DNA of 64,000 bases from Flavobacteriaceae bacterium (GCA_947453885.1 CANGIF010000003.1:62001-126000), one strand, 5' to 3'; shown: positions 35,826 to 46,016, counted from the first letter of the stretch. The notes: a model not told the origin generated them from the letters alone. Numbers and translations: made by a program.

Positions 35826-36407
35826 TTATAAAATTTTTAAAGCTTGTTTTATAATCGTTTCTACTGAGGCGTCAGGATTTTCTTTTAGTACTTTTTCAAT
35901 TACTTTTTCTGCTGCTTTTCTAACAAAACCTAAAACCTCCAATGCAGATAACGCTTCTTCTTTATTTGTATTGTTTTGTAATACAGAAACTTCTTCTAAA
36001 TCGTATATTTTTAACACTTTTTCTTTTAAATCAAGTATTACTCTTTGTGCTGTTTTAGCACCTATCCCTTTGATAGATTGAATAGTAACAACATCGCCAA
36101 TTGCAATTGCTTGTATAATTTGTTTGGGATCAAGGGATGAAAGAATGGTTCTAGCAAGGTTAGCACCAATTCCGGAAACAGTAAGCAACATTTTAAATAT
36201 TTCACGCTCCGATTTTTCAACAAAACCATACAAACTATGTGAATCTTCCTTTATTTGTAAAAATGTAAACAATTTGATAAAATCAGAACTAGGCAACAGA
36301 GAATAGGTATGCAACGAAATGTTTACTTGATAACCAACACCATTACAGTCTATTATTACTTCCGTAGGTGTTTTTTCAACTAATTTTCCTTGTATGTGCG
36401 CTATCAT
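35826..36407 (-). CDS. ruvA: Holliday junction branch migration protein RuvA
   Basis: 193 residues. OB-fold domain I (MIAHIQGKLVEKTPTEVIIDCNGVGYQV), then tandem helix-hairpin-helix motifs (LTVSGIGANLARTILSS; IKGIGAKTAQRVILDLK) that bind the four-way junction, and domain III at the C terminus (EALSALEVLGFVRKAAEKVI) that contacts RuvB. Tetrameric, cytoplasmic. Its stop is 3 bp before sprA, so the two are co-transcribed. Confidence 0.96.
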   Translation of the reverse strand: MIAHIQGKLVEKTPTEVIIDCNGVGYQVNISLHTYSLLPSSDFIKLFTFLQIKEDSHSLYGFVEKSEREIFKMLLTVSGIGANLARTILSSLDPKQIIQAIAIGDVVTIQSIKGIGAKTAQRVILDLKEKVLKIYDLEEVSVLQNNTNKEEALSALEVLGFVRKAAEKVIEKVLKENPDASVETIIKQALKIL

Positions 36408-36485
36408 AAAACTATTTCTTAGGTTTTCAAATGTAACAAATTTCTTTGATTATGAAAACACTTATGCTTTTTAGTACTCATTTTT

Positions 36486-38771
36486 TTAGACTAACTTACT
36501 TTTTTTGTCTTTTTCCTGAGCGTCAACTACTGCTACTGCAACCATATTTACCATTTCCTCAACACTTGCTCCTAATTGAAAAATATGAACAGGCTTGTCC
36601 ATTCCTAACATTATAGGTCCAACGGAATCTGCTTTATAAAGTTCTTTCAACAGTTTGTAAGTAATGTTTGCAGCGTCAAGATTTGGAAAAATTAGCGTAT
36701 TTACTTTTTTACCTGCTAACTTTGAAAACGGAAATTTATTTTTAAGCATTTCTGGATTTAATGCAAAATCGGTTTGTAGTTCTCCGTCAATAATCATATC
36801 TGGGTAATACTTGTGTAAATAAGCTACTGCATCTCTCACTTTACTTGCGCCTTCATTATCCGAAGATCCAAAATTTGAAAAAGAAACCATAGCAATTACA
36901 GGCTCCATTCCAAACATTTTAACCGTTTTGGCTGTCATTATGGCGATTTTTGCTAAATCATTTGCACTTGGATTTATATTTATTGCTGTGTCAGATAGAA
37001 ACATGGGACCTCGATTTGTCATCATCATGTTGGTTGTAGCTACCAACGAAATTCCAGGTGCTTTTCCTATAAGTTGTAGCATAGGTTTTACTACATTTGG
37101 ATAACTTCTAGAAAAACCAGTAACTAAAGCATCGGCTTCACCTTCTTGTACCATCATTGCAGCAAAATAATTTCGTTCTCGCATCCATTTTTGAGCATCA
37201 AGTAACGATATTCCCCTTCTCATTCTTTGACTCCAAAAAAGTTCAGCATAATGATGCCTTCTTTTGTGTTCTTCATCTGTTTTAGGGTCAATAATTAAAA
37301 CATCTGCATCAAAACCAATTTCAGTTTTCAACTCTAAAATAGTTTCTTTTCTTCCTAACAAAATTGGAATTGCAATACCTTCTTCATAAGCAATTTGTGC
37401 TGCTTTTAATACTTCTAAATGATCAGCCTCAGCAAAAACAACACGTTTAGGAGCTGTTTTGGCACGATTCATTAACAATCGAACCATTTTATTGTCTGAT
37501 CCCAATCGGTCTAAAAGTTCTTCGTGGTATTTTTCCCAATCGTTAATCGGATTTAATGCTACGCCAGAATCCATTGCAGCTTTAGCAACCGCAGGCGCAA
37601 CTGTCGTTATCAAACGTGGGTCAAAAGGTTTTGGAATAATGTAATCTCTTCCGAAAATTAATTTTGTTTCGCCATAGGCAATGTTTACTTGTTCAGGCAC
37701 ATTTTCTTTTGCTAAAGCAGCTAATGCTCTAACGGCAGCCATTTTCATAGCCTCGTTAATTTTAGTCGCTCTTACATCTAAAGCACCTCTAAATATATAA
37801 GGAAAACCCAAAACATTGTTTACTTGATTGGGATAATCCGAGCGTCCGGTAGCCATTATTACATCCTTCCTAGTGGCAACGGCTATATTGTATTCAATTT
37901 CTGGAGTAGGATTTGCCATTGCAAAAACAATAGGATCTGGAGCCATATCTAAAAGCATTGCTGCTGACATAATGTTACCTGTTGACAATCCTAAAAAAAC
38001 ATCTGCGCCTTTTAAAGCCTCATGAAGTGACATACCGCTAGTTCCGTTTGAATAGCGTTTTTGTAAATCTGACAAGTCGGTTCTGTCGGTAGAAAGAATT
38101 CCTTCTTTATCAAACATAGTAATATTTAAAGGATTTACTCCCAGCAAAACATATAAGTTTGAACAAGCTAAAGCTGCTGACCCTGCCCCTGAAACTACTA
38201 ACTTTATAGTGGATATATCTTTATTTGCAAGTTCTAAAGCGTTTAATAGCGCTGCCGAGGAAATGATTGCAGTACCGTGTTGGTCGTCGTGCATTACCGG
38301 AATATTTAATTCTTCAACCAAACGTTTTTCTATTTCAAAAGACTCTGGAGCTTTAATATCTTCCAAGTTAATTCCTCCGAAAGTAGGGGCTATTGCTTTT
38401 ACAGTTGCTACAAATTTTTCAATATCAGTTGCATCAACTTCAATATCAAAAACATCAATATCTGCAAAAATTTTAAATAACAATGCTTTACCTTCCATAA
38501 CGGGTTTTGAAGCTTCAGGACCTATGTTACCTAATCCTAAAACAGCCGTTCCGTTTGTAATTACGGCAACTAAATTTCCTTTTGCTGTATATTTATACAC
38601 ATTATTCACATCCTTAGCAATTTCCAAACAAGGTTCAGCTACGCCTGGAGAATAAGCAAGTGATAAATCGCGTTGTGTAGCATATTTTTTAGTTGGAACA
38701 ACTTTTATTTTACCTGGAGTAGGTTTTGCATGATACAATAATGCTGCTCTTCTGATACTATCTTTATTCAT
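36486..38771 (-). CDS. maeB: NADP-dependent malic enzyme with C-terminal phosphotransacetylase-like domain
   Basis: 761 residues, the MaeB type. The N-terminal malic enzyme half (1 to about 425) oxidatively decarboxylates malate to pyruvate; it has YSPGVAEPCLEI, GTAVLGLGNIGPEASKPVMEGK, VMHDDQHGTAIISSAALLNA and the nucleotide motif VVSGAGSAALACS. The C-terminal half (from about 430) resembles phosphate acetyltransferase (VVFAEADHLEVLKAAQIA, ALVTGFSRSYPNVVKPMLQLIG) but is usually regulatory, responding to acetyl-CoA. Located 78 bp upstream of ruvA on the same strand. Confidence 0.95.
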   Translation of the reverse strand: MNKDSIRRAALLYHAKPTPGKIKVVPTKKYATQRDLSLAYSPGVAEPCLEIAKDVNNVYKYTAKGNLVAVITNGTAVLGLGNIGPEASKPVMEGKALLFKIFADIDVFDIEVDATDIEKFVATVKAIAPTFGGINLEDIKAPESFEIEKRLVEELNIPVMHDDQHGTAIISSAALLNALELANKDISTIKLVVSGAGSAALACSNLYVLLGVNPLNITMFDKEGILSTDRTDLSDLQKRYSNGTSGMSLHEALKGADVFLGLSTGNIMSAAMLLDMAPDPIVFAMANPTPEIEYNIAVATRKDVIMATGRSDYPNQVNNVLGFPYIFRGALDVRATKINEAMKMAAVRALAALAKENVPEQVNIAYGETKLIFGRDYIIPKPFDPRLITTVAPAVAKAAMDSGVALNPINDWEKYHEELLDRLGSDNKMVRLLMNRAKTAPKRVVFAEADHLEVLKAAQIAYEEGIAIPILLGRKETILELKTEIGFDADVLIIDPKTDEEHKRRHHYAELFWSQRMRRGISLLDAQKWMRERNYFAAMMVQEGEADALVTGFSRSYPNVVKPMLQLIGKAPGISLVATTNMMMTNRGPMFLSDTAININPSANDLAKIAIMTAKTVKMFGMEPVIAMVSFSNFGSSDNEGASKVRDAVAYLHKYYPDMIIDGELQTDFALNPEMLKNKFPFSKLAGKKVNTLIFPNLDAANITYKLLKELYKADSVGPIMLGMDKPVHIFQLGASVEEMVNMVAVAVVDAQEKDKKSKLV

Positions 38772-39055
38772 TTAAAATGGATTTTATTCCGATTTACAAA
38801 GGTAGCAATATTGATTTAAGAAGGATAATTTTAAAGATTTTCTTTTTTAGTTTTTGAAAGGCTTGTTTTTTAATATTTAAAAAAGAGTTGCTACCCATTT
38901 TATTACAAGTTTAAAATTGATTTTCAATTATCCATAAGCTGAATTCCATTTCAACGTTAATTTAGTTTGTTGCTTGATTGCAAAAAACAATTGAATTTAC
39001 GATAAAAATTTGCTAAAAATCTACTTTCAAGAAAATACAATTAGTTAAATTACTT

Positions 39056-39481
39056 TTACATTTGGTCGCGCAAAAAACTATTAAAATCAGGCTTTTTCCG
39101 GTTTGTTTTTCTTTCTGCATGCGCGCGTTTTGCATTAATTCTTTTAACAATAACGGACTTTGGGATCTTGGTGGTTTTCCTTTTCTTAGCTACAAATAGT
39201 GCCTTTTTAAGTATCTCAAAAAAACGTTTGGTAACCAAATCCTTATTTCGAAACTGACTTCTTTCTTCGTCACAATTTAAAATAAACAGGTTGTCGTTTG
39301 TCAATCTGCCTTCTAATTTCAATAGTAAAAGTTCTTTTTCTGTATTATCAAAACCTTTGGAATTTGCGACATCGAAAGTCAAGACGACTTTTGAAGCTAC
39401 TTTGTTTACATTTTGACCTCCTGCACCACTACTTCTTACGGCTTTATAAACTATCTCTGATTTAACTTTGTCAATTTCCAT
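39056..39481 (-). CDS. arfB: alternative ribosome-rescue peptidyl-tRNA hydrolase ArfB
   Basis: 141 residues. The catalytic GGQ motif is in SSGAGGQNVNKVASKVVL, and the basic, Lys/Arg-rich C-terminal tail that enters the mRNA channel is present (KRINAKRAHAERKTNRKKP). It releases peptides from ribosomes stalled without a stop codon. Its ATG directly abuts the stop of the kinase-DUF4301 gene, so it is the last gene of that operon. Confidence 0.93.
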   Translation of the reverse strand: MEIDKVKSEIVYKAVRSSGAGGQNVNKVASKVVLTFDVANSKGFDNTEKELLLLKLEGRLTNDNLFILNCDEERSQFRNKDLVTKRFFEILKKALFVAKKRKTTKIPKSVIVKRINAKRAHAERKTNRKKPDFNSFLRDQM

Positions 39482-41596
39482 TTAATGCTGTTGATGATTT
39501 GGTTTTAATAAATCGTTTACGGTTTTAACTGGATTAAAAGTAAGTAAGGGGACTTGAACAAAAAGAGTTATCCAGTTTGCCATTGCACCATTCCATAAAC
39601 CTGGTAATTCATATCCTTTTATTGGAAGTCCATTACTGTTTTTTGAAACAATTAAACCACTGTTAAAATCAATAAAATCAAGCAAATTGAATTTTTCGTT
39701 TTTATAATTTTTTATACCACAAACTAAATCTACTGGATTAAAATGTGTTGCTTGGTTAAACAGTGTTGCTTGGTTTTCATTACTTAAATCAACTTGTGAC
39801 GATTCTACAATTTGTAATGAAACATTCCCTTTTGAATCTTTTACCCAATATGGACCACCTCCGGGTTCGCCTTCGTTAAAAACCATACCACAAACTCGAA
39901 TTGGACGATTAAATAGTGTGACTAAAGTGGCGATTTTATTCTCTAAAGTGTATTTATTAAAATCATCTACAAGCGTACAATGAAGAGCGTTTTGAGCAAA
40001 AAGAATCAACTCGGACAAATCGCTCTCTTGAATGTTTGTATTCTGCATAAAATACAAATAGTCAAATACCTGCTCTTGAATACTCAATAATATTCCTGCC
40101 AGTCCTTTTTTATAAAATGCTATTTCTTCAATTTGATTTTGATTTACATTATCAATGTTTTTAATAAAAATCAAATCAGCATCCAAAGCATTTAAATTTT
40201 CAATTAAAGCCCCATGACCTCCGGGTCTAAAAACGAGACATCCGTTTTCGTTCCTAAAAGGAGTATTGTCATGATTAACAGCAATTGTATCAGTTGCTTT
40301 ACTTTGATAGGAAAAATTAGTGTTTATAGTAAGTTGCTTTTCAGCTTCAAATTTATATTTAGTTTTATTAATAATAGCTTGAAATAAATGTTGATGTGCT
40401 TCCGAAACTGTAAAATGTAAATTTGCCGTTCCGTTTGAAGCAGCATAGTAAGCGCTTTCTTTCAAATGTTCTTCTAAAGGGGTTACAATATTAGAATTGT
40501 AATCATGAAAGGGCAAAACACCTTTGGGTAATTGTGTGTAATTTAAAAATTCGGTCCCAATTAAATAAGTAATAAACTTGTGAATTTTCCTATCCCTGTT
40601 CCAATCTTTAAAATCAGGAAAGTCATTTTTAATTTTTTTTAACACCTGTTTGTAAAATGGAAATTTCTCAATTCCAGTAATAAAAATGGCTAATTCAGCA
40701 TCATTTTTTCTGTTAATGTAGGCGTTAATTGTATCGTTTTCTAAATTAAATGAAATTAAAAATTCACTTAAAAATTTAAACATTCTGCTTGCAGCTCCTG
40801 ATGCTGGTACAAATTTTTTGAGTTTTAGACTGTTCTTTTTTGATTCAAAAAGCACAGTAAATTCATTAAATGCCGCTGTTGAATACACTAAAATACCATC
40901 TTCTTTTATTGCCGGTCTTTCCAAAATTGTTTTTGGTATTCCTTTTTTAAAAAATCGAAGTTGTTGTTCAAGTTTATCTAACGTAATTCCATGATAAAAC
41001 AATTGTACAAAATCTTTTGCATTTAATCCAATTGCAATTGCTTGTTTGACATCATTAATAATTTGAGTTGCTTTTTGCAAACGTTCCTGCTTATTCCCTG
41101 AAAGCACAATATAGGGTGTGTTGTTTTGATGTAGTGTTTTTGTATATGCTGTAAAAATAGCTGTTCTTTCATTTGGTTTGTCGCGTAAATCATCTGCTTG
41201 CCAAGGAATATCGATATTTGTTAAAAACACTAGATCGTAAAAATTATTTTTTACTGCCTGATCTAAAATAGGATCGCAGTATTTAAAATAATATTCCGAA
41301 TATACTTTAGTTACCAAAAGAGTTGTGTCGCAAAAAAGAATTTTATTAGCAACACACAAACGGTCATTTTCCAGCTGAATTTGACCTTTGGCTATTTGTA
41401 ATAAATCTTCAGGTTCGCAAGTAGTTTGAAAAGTATCCCATTTTTTTTGCAAATAATCCCTTGCAAATTCTGGCGCCCAAACAGTATCAAACTTTATTGC
41501 TAATTGTTCCGCCAAAGTTGTTTTACCAGTACTTTCTGGTCCTACAATAGCAATTTTTAGAATTGATGAGGGTTGTTGTTCAAGATATTTTTCCAT
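39482..41596 (-). CDS. NadR-like ribosylnicotinamide kinase fused to DUF4301
   Basis: 704 residues in two parts. Residues 1 to about 190 form a P-loop kinase like the C-terminal domain of NadR: Walker A IVGPESTGKTTLAEQL, WAPEFARDYL, LFCDTTLLVTKVY and the lid-type NERTAIF. Residues from about 195 to 704 match DUF4301 (GITLDKLEQQLRFFKKGIPK, FVPASGAASRMFKFL, FRPGGHGALIENLNALDADLIFIKNIDNV). The ASGAASRM and RPGGHGALIENLN signatures suggest a nucleotidyltransferase-like fold. It overlaps pnuC by 40 bp, which supports phosphorylation of imported nicotinamide riboside. No internal in-frame Met marks a separate second gene. Confidence 0.82.
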   Translation of the reverse strand: MEKYLEQQPSSILKIAIVGPESTGKTTLAEQLAIKFDTVWAPEFARDYLQKKWDTFQTTCEPEDLLQIAKGQIQLENDRLCVANKILFCDTTLLVTKVYSEYYFKYCDPILDQAVKNNFYDLVFLTNIDIPWQADDLRDKPNERTAIFTAYTKTLHQNNTPYIVLSGNKQERLQKATQIINDVKQAIAIGLNAKDFVQLFYHGITLDKLEQQLRFFKKGIPKTILERPAIKEDGILVYSTAAFNEFTVLFESKKNSLKLKKFVPASGAASRMFKFLSEFLISFNLENDTINAYINRKNDAELAIFITGIEKFPFYKQVLKKIKNDFPDFKDWNRDRKIHKFITYLIGTEFLNYTQLPKGVLPFHDYNSNIVTPLEEHLKESAYYAASNGTANLHFTVSEAHQHLFQAIINKTKYKFEAEKQLTINTNFSYQSKATDTIAVNHDNTPFRNENGCLVFRPGGHGALIENLNALDADLIFIKNIDNVNQNQIEEIAFYKKGLAGILLSIQEQVFDYLYFMQNTNIQESDLSELILFAQNALHCTLVDDFNKYTLENKIATLVTLFNRPIRVCGMVFNEGEPGGGPYWVKDSKGNVSLQIVESSQVDLSNENQATLFNQATHFNPVDLVCGIKNYKNEKFNLLDFIDFNSGLIVSKNSNGLPIKGYELPGLWNGAMANWITLFVQVPLLTFNPVKTVNDLLKPNHQQH

Positions 41597-42180
41597 TCTT
41601 TATAGCCATAAAAAGCAATTATTGTAAATAGTATGTATTGTAAACTTGTAAAAGTATACCCTTTTACAAAATACATGGGTATTGAAAATAAGTCTCCTAT
41701 AATCCAAAGTACCCAATTTTCAATTTTTCTTTTTGCCATCAACCACATTCCTACAAAAAACAATCCTGTAACAAATGTATCTAAATAGGATGTCAAAGTG
41801 GTAAATTTATTAAAATAAATGTAAATAAAAACCACAAATAATAAAGTCAATACAAAAATAACAAAAGCTTTTACAACTTCCTTTTTTGTCATTTTCGTAA
41901 TTGGATAAACCGTTTTGTTATTTCTTTTCCTAGTCCAGAGGAACCAACCGTAAACACTCATCAATAAATAGTAAGCATTAATCATCATGTCTCCCAAAAG
42001 CTCCCATTTCCAAAGTAAATAAACGTAAATAAAAGTGCTAATTATTCCAGTTGGAAAAACTAAAATATTGTCTTTCTTAGCAAACCAAACGCTAAGTAAA
42101 CCAAATACAACAGCTGTAATTTCAAGAAAAATTGCAATTGTTGTGTAATTTGAATATTGATGAAATAAATAATGAATCAC
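41557..42180 (-). CDS. pnuC: PnuC-type nicotinamide riboside transporter
   Basis: 207 residues with about seven transmembrane helices. PnuC signatures are LEITAVVFGLLSVWFAKKDN near the N terminus, LLMSVYGWFLW, and WVLWIIGDLFSIPMYFVKGY with the conserved W-x-x-x-D. It lets nicotinamide riboside diffuse across the inner membrane, with trapping by phosphorylation. The downstream overlapping kinase gene fits that role. Upstream GGGP synthase is 6 bp away. Confidence 0.92.
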   Translation of the reverse strand: MIHYLFHQYSNYTTIAIFLEITAVVFGLLSVWFAKKDNILVFPTGIISTFIYVYLLWKWELLGDMMINAYYLLMSVYGWFLWTRKRNNKTVYPITKMTKKEVVKAFVIFVLTLLFVVFIYIYFNKFTTLTSYLDTFVTGLFFVGMWLMAKRKIENWVLWIIGDLFSIPMYFVKGYTFTSLQYILFTIIAFYGYKEWKNILNNNPHQF

Positions 42181-42186
42181 TTTTCT

Positions 42187-42903
42187 TTAAGAATTAAAAA
42201 AATTAAAATCTCGTTCAAAAGCAGTACCAATAATTACAAAATCTGCACCCGATTCATACGCTATTTCAATTTCACTTTTTGAAACTATGCCTCCTCCCAC
42301 TAGTAAAGGTAAAGTCGTGTTTTTTGAAACAGATGCAATCATTTCTATTGGAACCATTTGATTAGCGCCACTTCCTGCTTCTAAATAAATTAGCTTGTTT
42401 CCCAACATTTCACCTGCTTGTGCTGTTGCAACCGCTAATGCTATAGCATCTCGCTTTATAGGAATTGTTTTACTAACTTTTTCTACCGCAGTTGGCTGAC
42501 CACTTGCAACTAAAATATAACCCGTTGAAATTACTTCTAATTTGGTTTTTTTTAAAATGGGTGCTGCTTTAACATGTTGGTCGATTAAATAATCCGAATT
42601 TCTTCCAGATATAAGTGTTATAAATAAAATCCCATCGGCAAATTGCGAAATTTGGGTTGTACTACCTGGAAACAAAACAATAGGCAACTTACATTTCAAT
42701 TTTAAGGTTTGTACAATTTCGTCAATTTGATTGTTTACCACTATTGAACCTCCAACAAAAACATGTGTTGCGGGCGACTCGTTTATTCTTTCAATGAGAA
42801 CTGAAAATGTATCCCATTTTATTTTGTCAGGATCTAAAAGTACAGCTAGTAACTTTCTTTTTTTGGCTTTTGCCTCAACTATTGTTTGGTAAATTGTAGT
42901 CAT
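42187..42903 (-). CDS. geranylgeranylglyceryl/heptaprenylglyceryl phosphate synthase
   Basis: 238 residues, TIM-barrel PcrB/GGGPS family. It joins a polyprenyl diphosphate to sn-glycerol-1-phosphate, giving an ether-lipid precursor. Visible are LLAVLLDPDKIKWD, FVGGSIVVN, VLFPGSTTQIS, IYLEAGSGANQMV, LLVGGGIVSKSEI and GADFVIIGTAFERD. Bacteroidetes carry this enzyme without archaeal membranes; its end product there is unclear to me. It sits between the Sfp-type transferase (20 bp upstream) and pnuC. Confidence 0.92.
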   Translation of the reverse strand: MTTIYQTIVEAKAKKRKLLAVLLDPDKIKWDTFSVLIERINESPATHVFVGGSIVVNNQIDEIVQTLKLKCKLPIVLFPGSTTQISQFADGILFITLISGRNSDYLIDQHVKAAPILKKTKLEVISTGYILVASGQPTAVEKVSKTIPIKRDAIALAVATAQAGEMLGNKLIYLEAGSGANQMVPIEMIASVSKNTTLPLLVGGGIVSKSEIEIAYESGADFVIIGTAFERDFNFFNS

Positions 42904-42923
42904 AATTGTAGTACCCTTTCCAT

Positions 42924-43556
42924 TTAAGAATAAGCATATACTAGTGAAAAGCCTTCAAAATCTTCGTAATAAATATTGTAAACCGTTTTACTATCCTTGA
43001 ATTCCAAACAGGCAGTTGTTTGTGAAACAGAGCTATCAAAAGGATTGACATATACATGCTCTTTGAAACTTATTCCTGGCTCGTTACAAATTTTAAATAC
43101 CGCTTCTTTGGCGCCCCAAATTACTGTTATTTGTTTCACATAATCCCATTTATCTTGTTTGTTTAAAAATAAATTTTCACTTTCGGTAACAAATTTATCC
43201 GCTATCAAAATGGTTTTTTCTTTGTGTTTTTCAATGTCTATTCCCCCAACAGTTGTACCAATTACTATAGTTGCAAACTCATGTGAGTGTGAAATGGAAA
43301 TGTGTTTTCCGTCAGTCAAATTTGGCTTCCCTGAAGGATCGTAATACAAATCAAAATCAGAATAACCGGCAATTTGTAACAACTTTCGAACGCTTAAAAA
43401 CCCTTTTTGATGCGACACCGCTTTCATTCCAAGTAGTCTTTTGGTGCTGTTATCGTTCAATTGTAATTTGTGAGCTAGTTCCTCAACCGTTTCGGTTATG
43501 TGCCAAATTAAAATGTGTGTGTTTTCCGAAAAAGCTATTGATTTGTATAGAGGCAT
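42924..43556 (-). CDS. 4'-phosphopantetheinyl transferase superfamily protein
   Basis: 210 residues of the Sfp/AcpT fold. Moves phosphopantetheine from CoA to a carrier-protein Ser. Motifs: KPNLTDGKHISISHSHEFATIVIG (CoA-binding SHS), GGIDIEKHKEK (metal-binding Asp), and VIWGAKEAVFKI (W-x-x-KEA). Length suits a single-domain enzyme acting on ACP or another carrier. First gene of the operon with GGGP synthase, pnuC, the kinase-DUF4301 gene and arfB. Confidence 0.92.
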   Translation of the reverse strand: MPLYKSIAFSENTHILIWHITETVEELAHKLQLNDNSTKRLLGMKAVSHQKGFLSVRKLLQIAGYSDFDLYYDPSGKPNLTDGKHISISHSHEFATIVIGTTVGGIDIEKHKEKTILIADKFVTESENLFLNKQDKWDYVKQITVIWGAKEAVFKICNEPGISFKEHVYVNPFDSSVSQTTACLEFKDSKTVYNIYYEDFEGFSLVYAYS

Positions 43557-43722
43557 TTTAACTAAAAATGGTTTAAGGCTGTTTGTTCGATTTATAAAAG
43601 TATTTGTTTCGTGAAAAGAATCTAAATCAGTGTTGAATATTATTTATTTGTTTTTCATCTATTTACAAAATTCAACAAGTCATAAATAGTTTCAAATGTT
43701 TTTAAATGACTCACAAATTACT

Positions 43723-43730
43723 TATTTTTG
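43723..43730 (+). promoter_or_regulatory. -7 element of ahcY (TATTTTTG)
   Basis: TATTTTTG lies 30 bp before the ahcY ATG. The resulting short leader leaves no room for an SAH riboswitch. Confidence 0.6.
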
Positions 43731-43759
43731 CAAAAATTTTAAATACAAATATACAATAA

Positions 43760-45076
43760 ATGAGTATAGCAACTATGCCTTTTGTGGCTTACAAAGTTAA
43801 AGACATTTCTCTTGCCGCTTGGGGAAGAAAAGAAATTGAATTGGCAGAAGCCGAAATGCCGGGTTTAATGGCACTTCGTGCTGAATACAAAAACGAACAA
43901 CCTTTAAAAGGTGCACGAATTGCAGGATGTTTGCACATGACAATACAAACTGCTGTATTAATTGAAACACTTATTGCGCTTGGTGCTGAAGTTACATGGT
44001 CGTCGTGTAACATTTTCTCTACACAAGATCAGGCTGCTGCTGCTATTGCTGCTGCTGGCATTCAAGTATATGCTTGGAAAGGACTTGATGAGGAGTCTTT
44101 TGACTGGTGTATCGAGCAAACGTTATTCTTTGGCGAGGATAGAAATCCATTGAATATGATACTTGATGACGGTGGAGATTTAACAAACATGGTTATCGAC
44201 CGTTATCCTCATTTGGTGGCTGGTATCAAAGGATTGTCTGAAGAAACCACTACAGGAGTTCACAGATTATACGAAAGAGTAAAAGCAGGAACGTTACCAA
44301 TGCCAGCTATCAATGTAAATGACTCGGTTACTAAATCGAAATTTGACAACAAATACGGCTGTAAAGAAAGTGCTGTAGATGCCATTCGTCGTGCTACAGA
44401 TCTTATGTTGGCTGGAAAAAGAGTAATAGTTTGTGGCTATGGCGATGTAGGTAAAGGAACAGCAGCTTCTTTCCGAGGTGCTGGTTCAATAGTAACTGTT
44501 ACCGAAATTGACCCTATTTGCGCTTTACAAGCGGCCATGGATGGTTTTGAAGTTAAAAAATTAGATACCGTTATTGCTACTGCCGACATCATTATTACCA
44601 CAACTGGAAACAAAGACATCGTTTTGGGATCTCATTTCGAGAAAATGAAAGACAAAACTATCGTTTGTAACATTGGTCACTTTGATAACGAAATTGACAT
44701 GGCGTGGTTGAACAAAACCCACGGTGCGTCAAAAGTTGAAATCAAACCACAAGTAGATAAATATACCATTGCTGGAAAAGACATCATTGTTTTGGCAGAA
44801 GGACGTTTGGTAAACCTCGGATGCGCAACAGGTCACCCAAGTTTTGTAATGAGTAACTCGTTTACCAATCAAACTTTGGCACAAATTGAATTATGGAAAA
44901 ACAGTGCTGCTTACAATAACGATGTGTATATGTTACCAAAACACCTAGACGAAAAAGTTGCCTTGTTGCATTTAGCAAAATTAGGCGTTGAATTGGAAAC
45001 CTTACGACCAGAGCAAGCAGCTTATATTGGAGTAGAAGTACAAGGGCCATTCAAACCAGAATACTACAGGTACTAG
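43760..45076 (+). CDS. ahcY: adenosylhomocysteinase (SAH hydrolase)
   Basis: 438 residues. It splits S-adenosylhomocysteine into adenosine and homocysteine in the methyl cycle. Substrate-domain motifs are [33 protein letters not shown] and DDGGDLTNM. The NAD-binding Rossmann motif is [17 protein letters not shown]. The family C terminus FKPEYYRY is intact. Cytoplasmic homotetramer. Single gene with its own promoter and terminator. Confidence 0.98.
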   Translation: MSIATMPFVAYKVKDISLAAWGRKEIELAEAEMPGLMALRAEYKNEQPLKGARIAGCLHMTIQTAVLIETLIALGAEVTWSSCNIFSTQDQAAAAIAAAGIQVYAWKGLDEESFDWCIEQTLFFGEDRNPLNMILDDGGDLTNMVIDRYPHLVAGIKGLSEETTTGVHRLYERVKAGTLPMPAINVNDSVTKSKFDNKYGCKESAVDAIRRATDLMLAGKRVIVCGYGDVGKGTAASFRGAGSIVTVTEIDPICALQAAMDGFEVKKLDTVIATADIIITTTGNKDIVLGSHFEKMKDKTIVCNIGHFDNEIDMAWLNKTHGASKVEIKPQVDKYTIAGKDIIVLAEGRLVNLGCATGHPSFVMSNSFTNQTLAQIELWKNSAAYNNDVYMLPKHLDEKVALLHLAKLGVELETLRPEQAAYIGVEVQGPFKPEYYRY

Positions 45077-45106
45077 TTACTTTATACATACCCCCCTTTT
45101 CATTAC

Positions 45107-45136
45107 AACCCAGTTTTTAACCAACTGGGTTTTTTG
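45107..45136 (+). terminator. terminator after ahcY
   Basis: AACCCAGTT/AACTGGGTT stem with a 7-nt loop, followed by TTTTT. It lies 30 bp after the stop codon. Confidence 0.9.
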
Positions 45137-45344
45137 TTGCACAGTTACTTCCAAAAAAAATACTACTAAACTGTCCAACCGGCATTTATTGTAAGACTAT
45201 TATTTTACATTAAAATAAAAACATTTTCAACCAGAATACGATTGTCTTTTTGGCAGGCTGCAACATAAAAAAAACATAAAAATTAATTTGGTATCTTTTT
45301 TGTCATATCGTTTTGTAATTTTGAATTTTTAAAATCTTAATCTT

Positions 45345-46016
45345 ATGTATTTACTATTAGCTGGTTTAATTATGCTTGTAAGTTGGTTGGTTAGCTCTCG
45401 ACTTAAAAGTAAATTTGAATTGTATTCCAAACTGCAATTGGAAAATGGTATGTCTGGTGCAGAAATTGCTGAAAAAATGTTAGCCGACAACGGCATAACG
45501 GATGTAAAAGTAATTTCGGTTGAAGGGCAACTAACCGATCATTACAACCCAATGGATAAAACGGTAAATTTAAGCGAAGCCGTTTTTAACCAACGAAATG
45601 CCGCCGCTGCCGCTGTGGCTGCACACGAATGTGGTCATGCTGTGCAACACGCCGTGGGATACAATTGGCTGATGCTGCGTTCGCAATTGGTACCAGTTGT
45701 AAACATTGCTTCTACCTATTTGCAATGGGTTTTAATTGCAGGTATTTTAATGATTAGAACTTTTCCAGGACTGCTACTCATTGGTATTTTGTTTTTTGCT
45801 GTAACCACTTTGTTTAGTTTAATAACGTTACCTGTTGAATACGACGCAAGCAATAGAGCCTTAGCGTGGTTAGAAAACAACAACCTATTGACCAACCAAG
45901 AACAAGCAGGAGCCAAAGACGCCTTGACTTGGGCAGCAAGAACTTATGTGGTTGCCGCTTTAGGTTCCATAGCTTCCTTACTGTATTACGTTTCCATTTA
46001 CACGAACAGACGATAA
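45345..46016 (+). CDS. YugP-like membrane zinc metallopeptidase
   Basis: 223 residues. An N-terminal membrane helix (LLLAGLIMLVSWLVSS) precedes a cytosolic/membrane metallopeptidase domain with the zinc motif AAHECGHAVQHAVGY (HExxH) and the upstream DHYNPMDKTVNLSEAVF segment. Two more hydrophobic helices follow, then LPVEYDASNRALAWLE, which includes the third zinc ligand region. The family resembles M48-type membrane proteases; substrate unknown. Monocistronic, with a terminator 26 bp downstream. Confidence 0.9.
   Translation: MYLLLAGLIMLVSWLVSSRLKSKFELYSKLQLENGMSGAEIAEKMLADNGITDVKVISVEGQLTDHYNPMDKTVNLSEAVFNQRNAAAAAVAAHECGHAVQHAVGYNWLMLRSQLVPVVNIASTYLQWVLIAGILMIRTFPGLLLIGILFFAVTTLFSLITLPVEYDASNRALAWLENNNLLTNQEQAGAKDALTWAARTYVVAALGSIASLLYYVSIYTNRR

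Noticed and set aside
38209..38655. 148-codon plus-strand ORF inside maeB
   Set aside because: It is the antisense shadow of conserved malic-enzyme sequence with no independent start signals.
43731..43759. SAH riboswitch before ahcY
   Set aside because: The promoter -7 element leaves a leader of only about 25 nt, too short for the aptamer.
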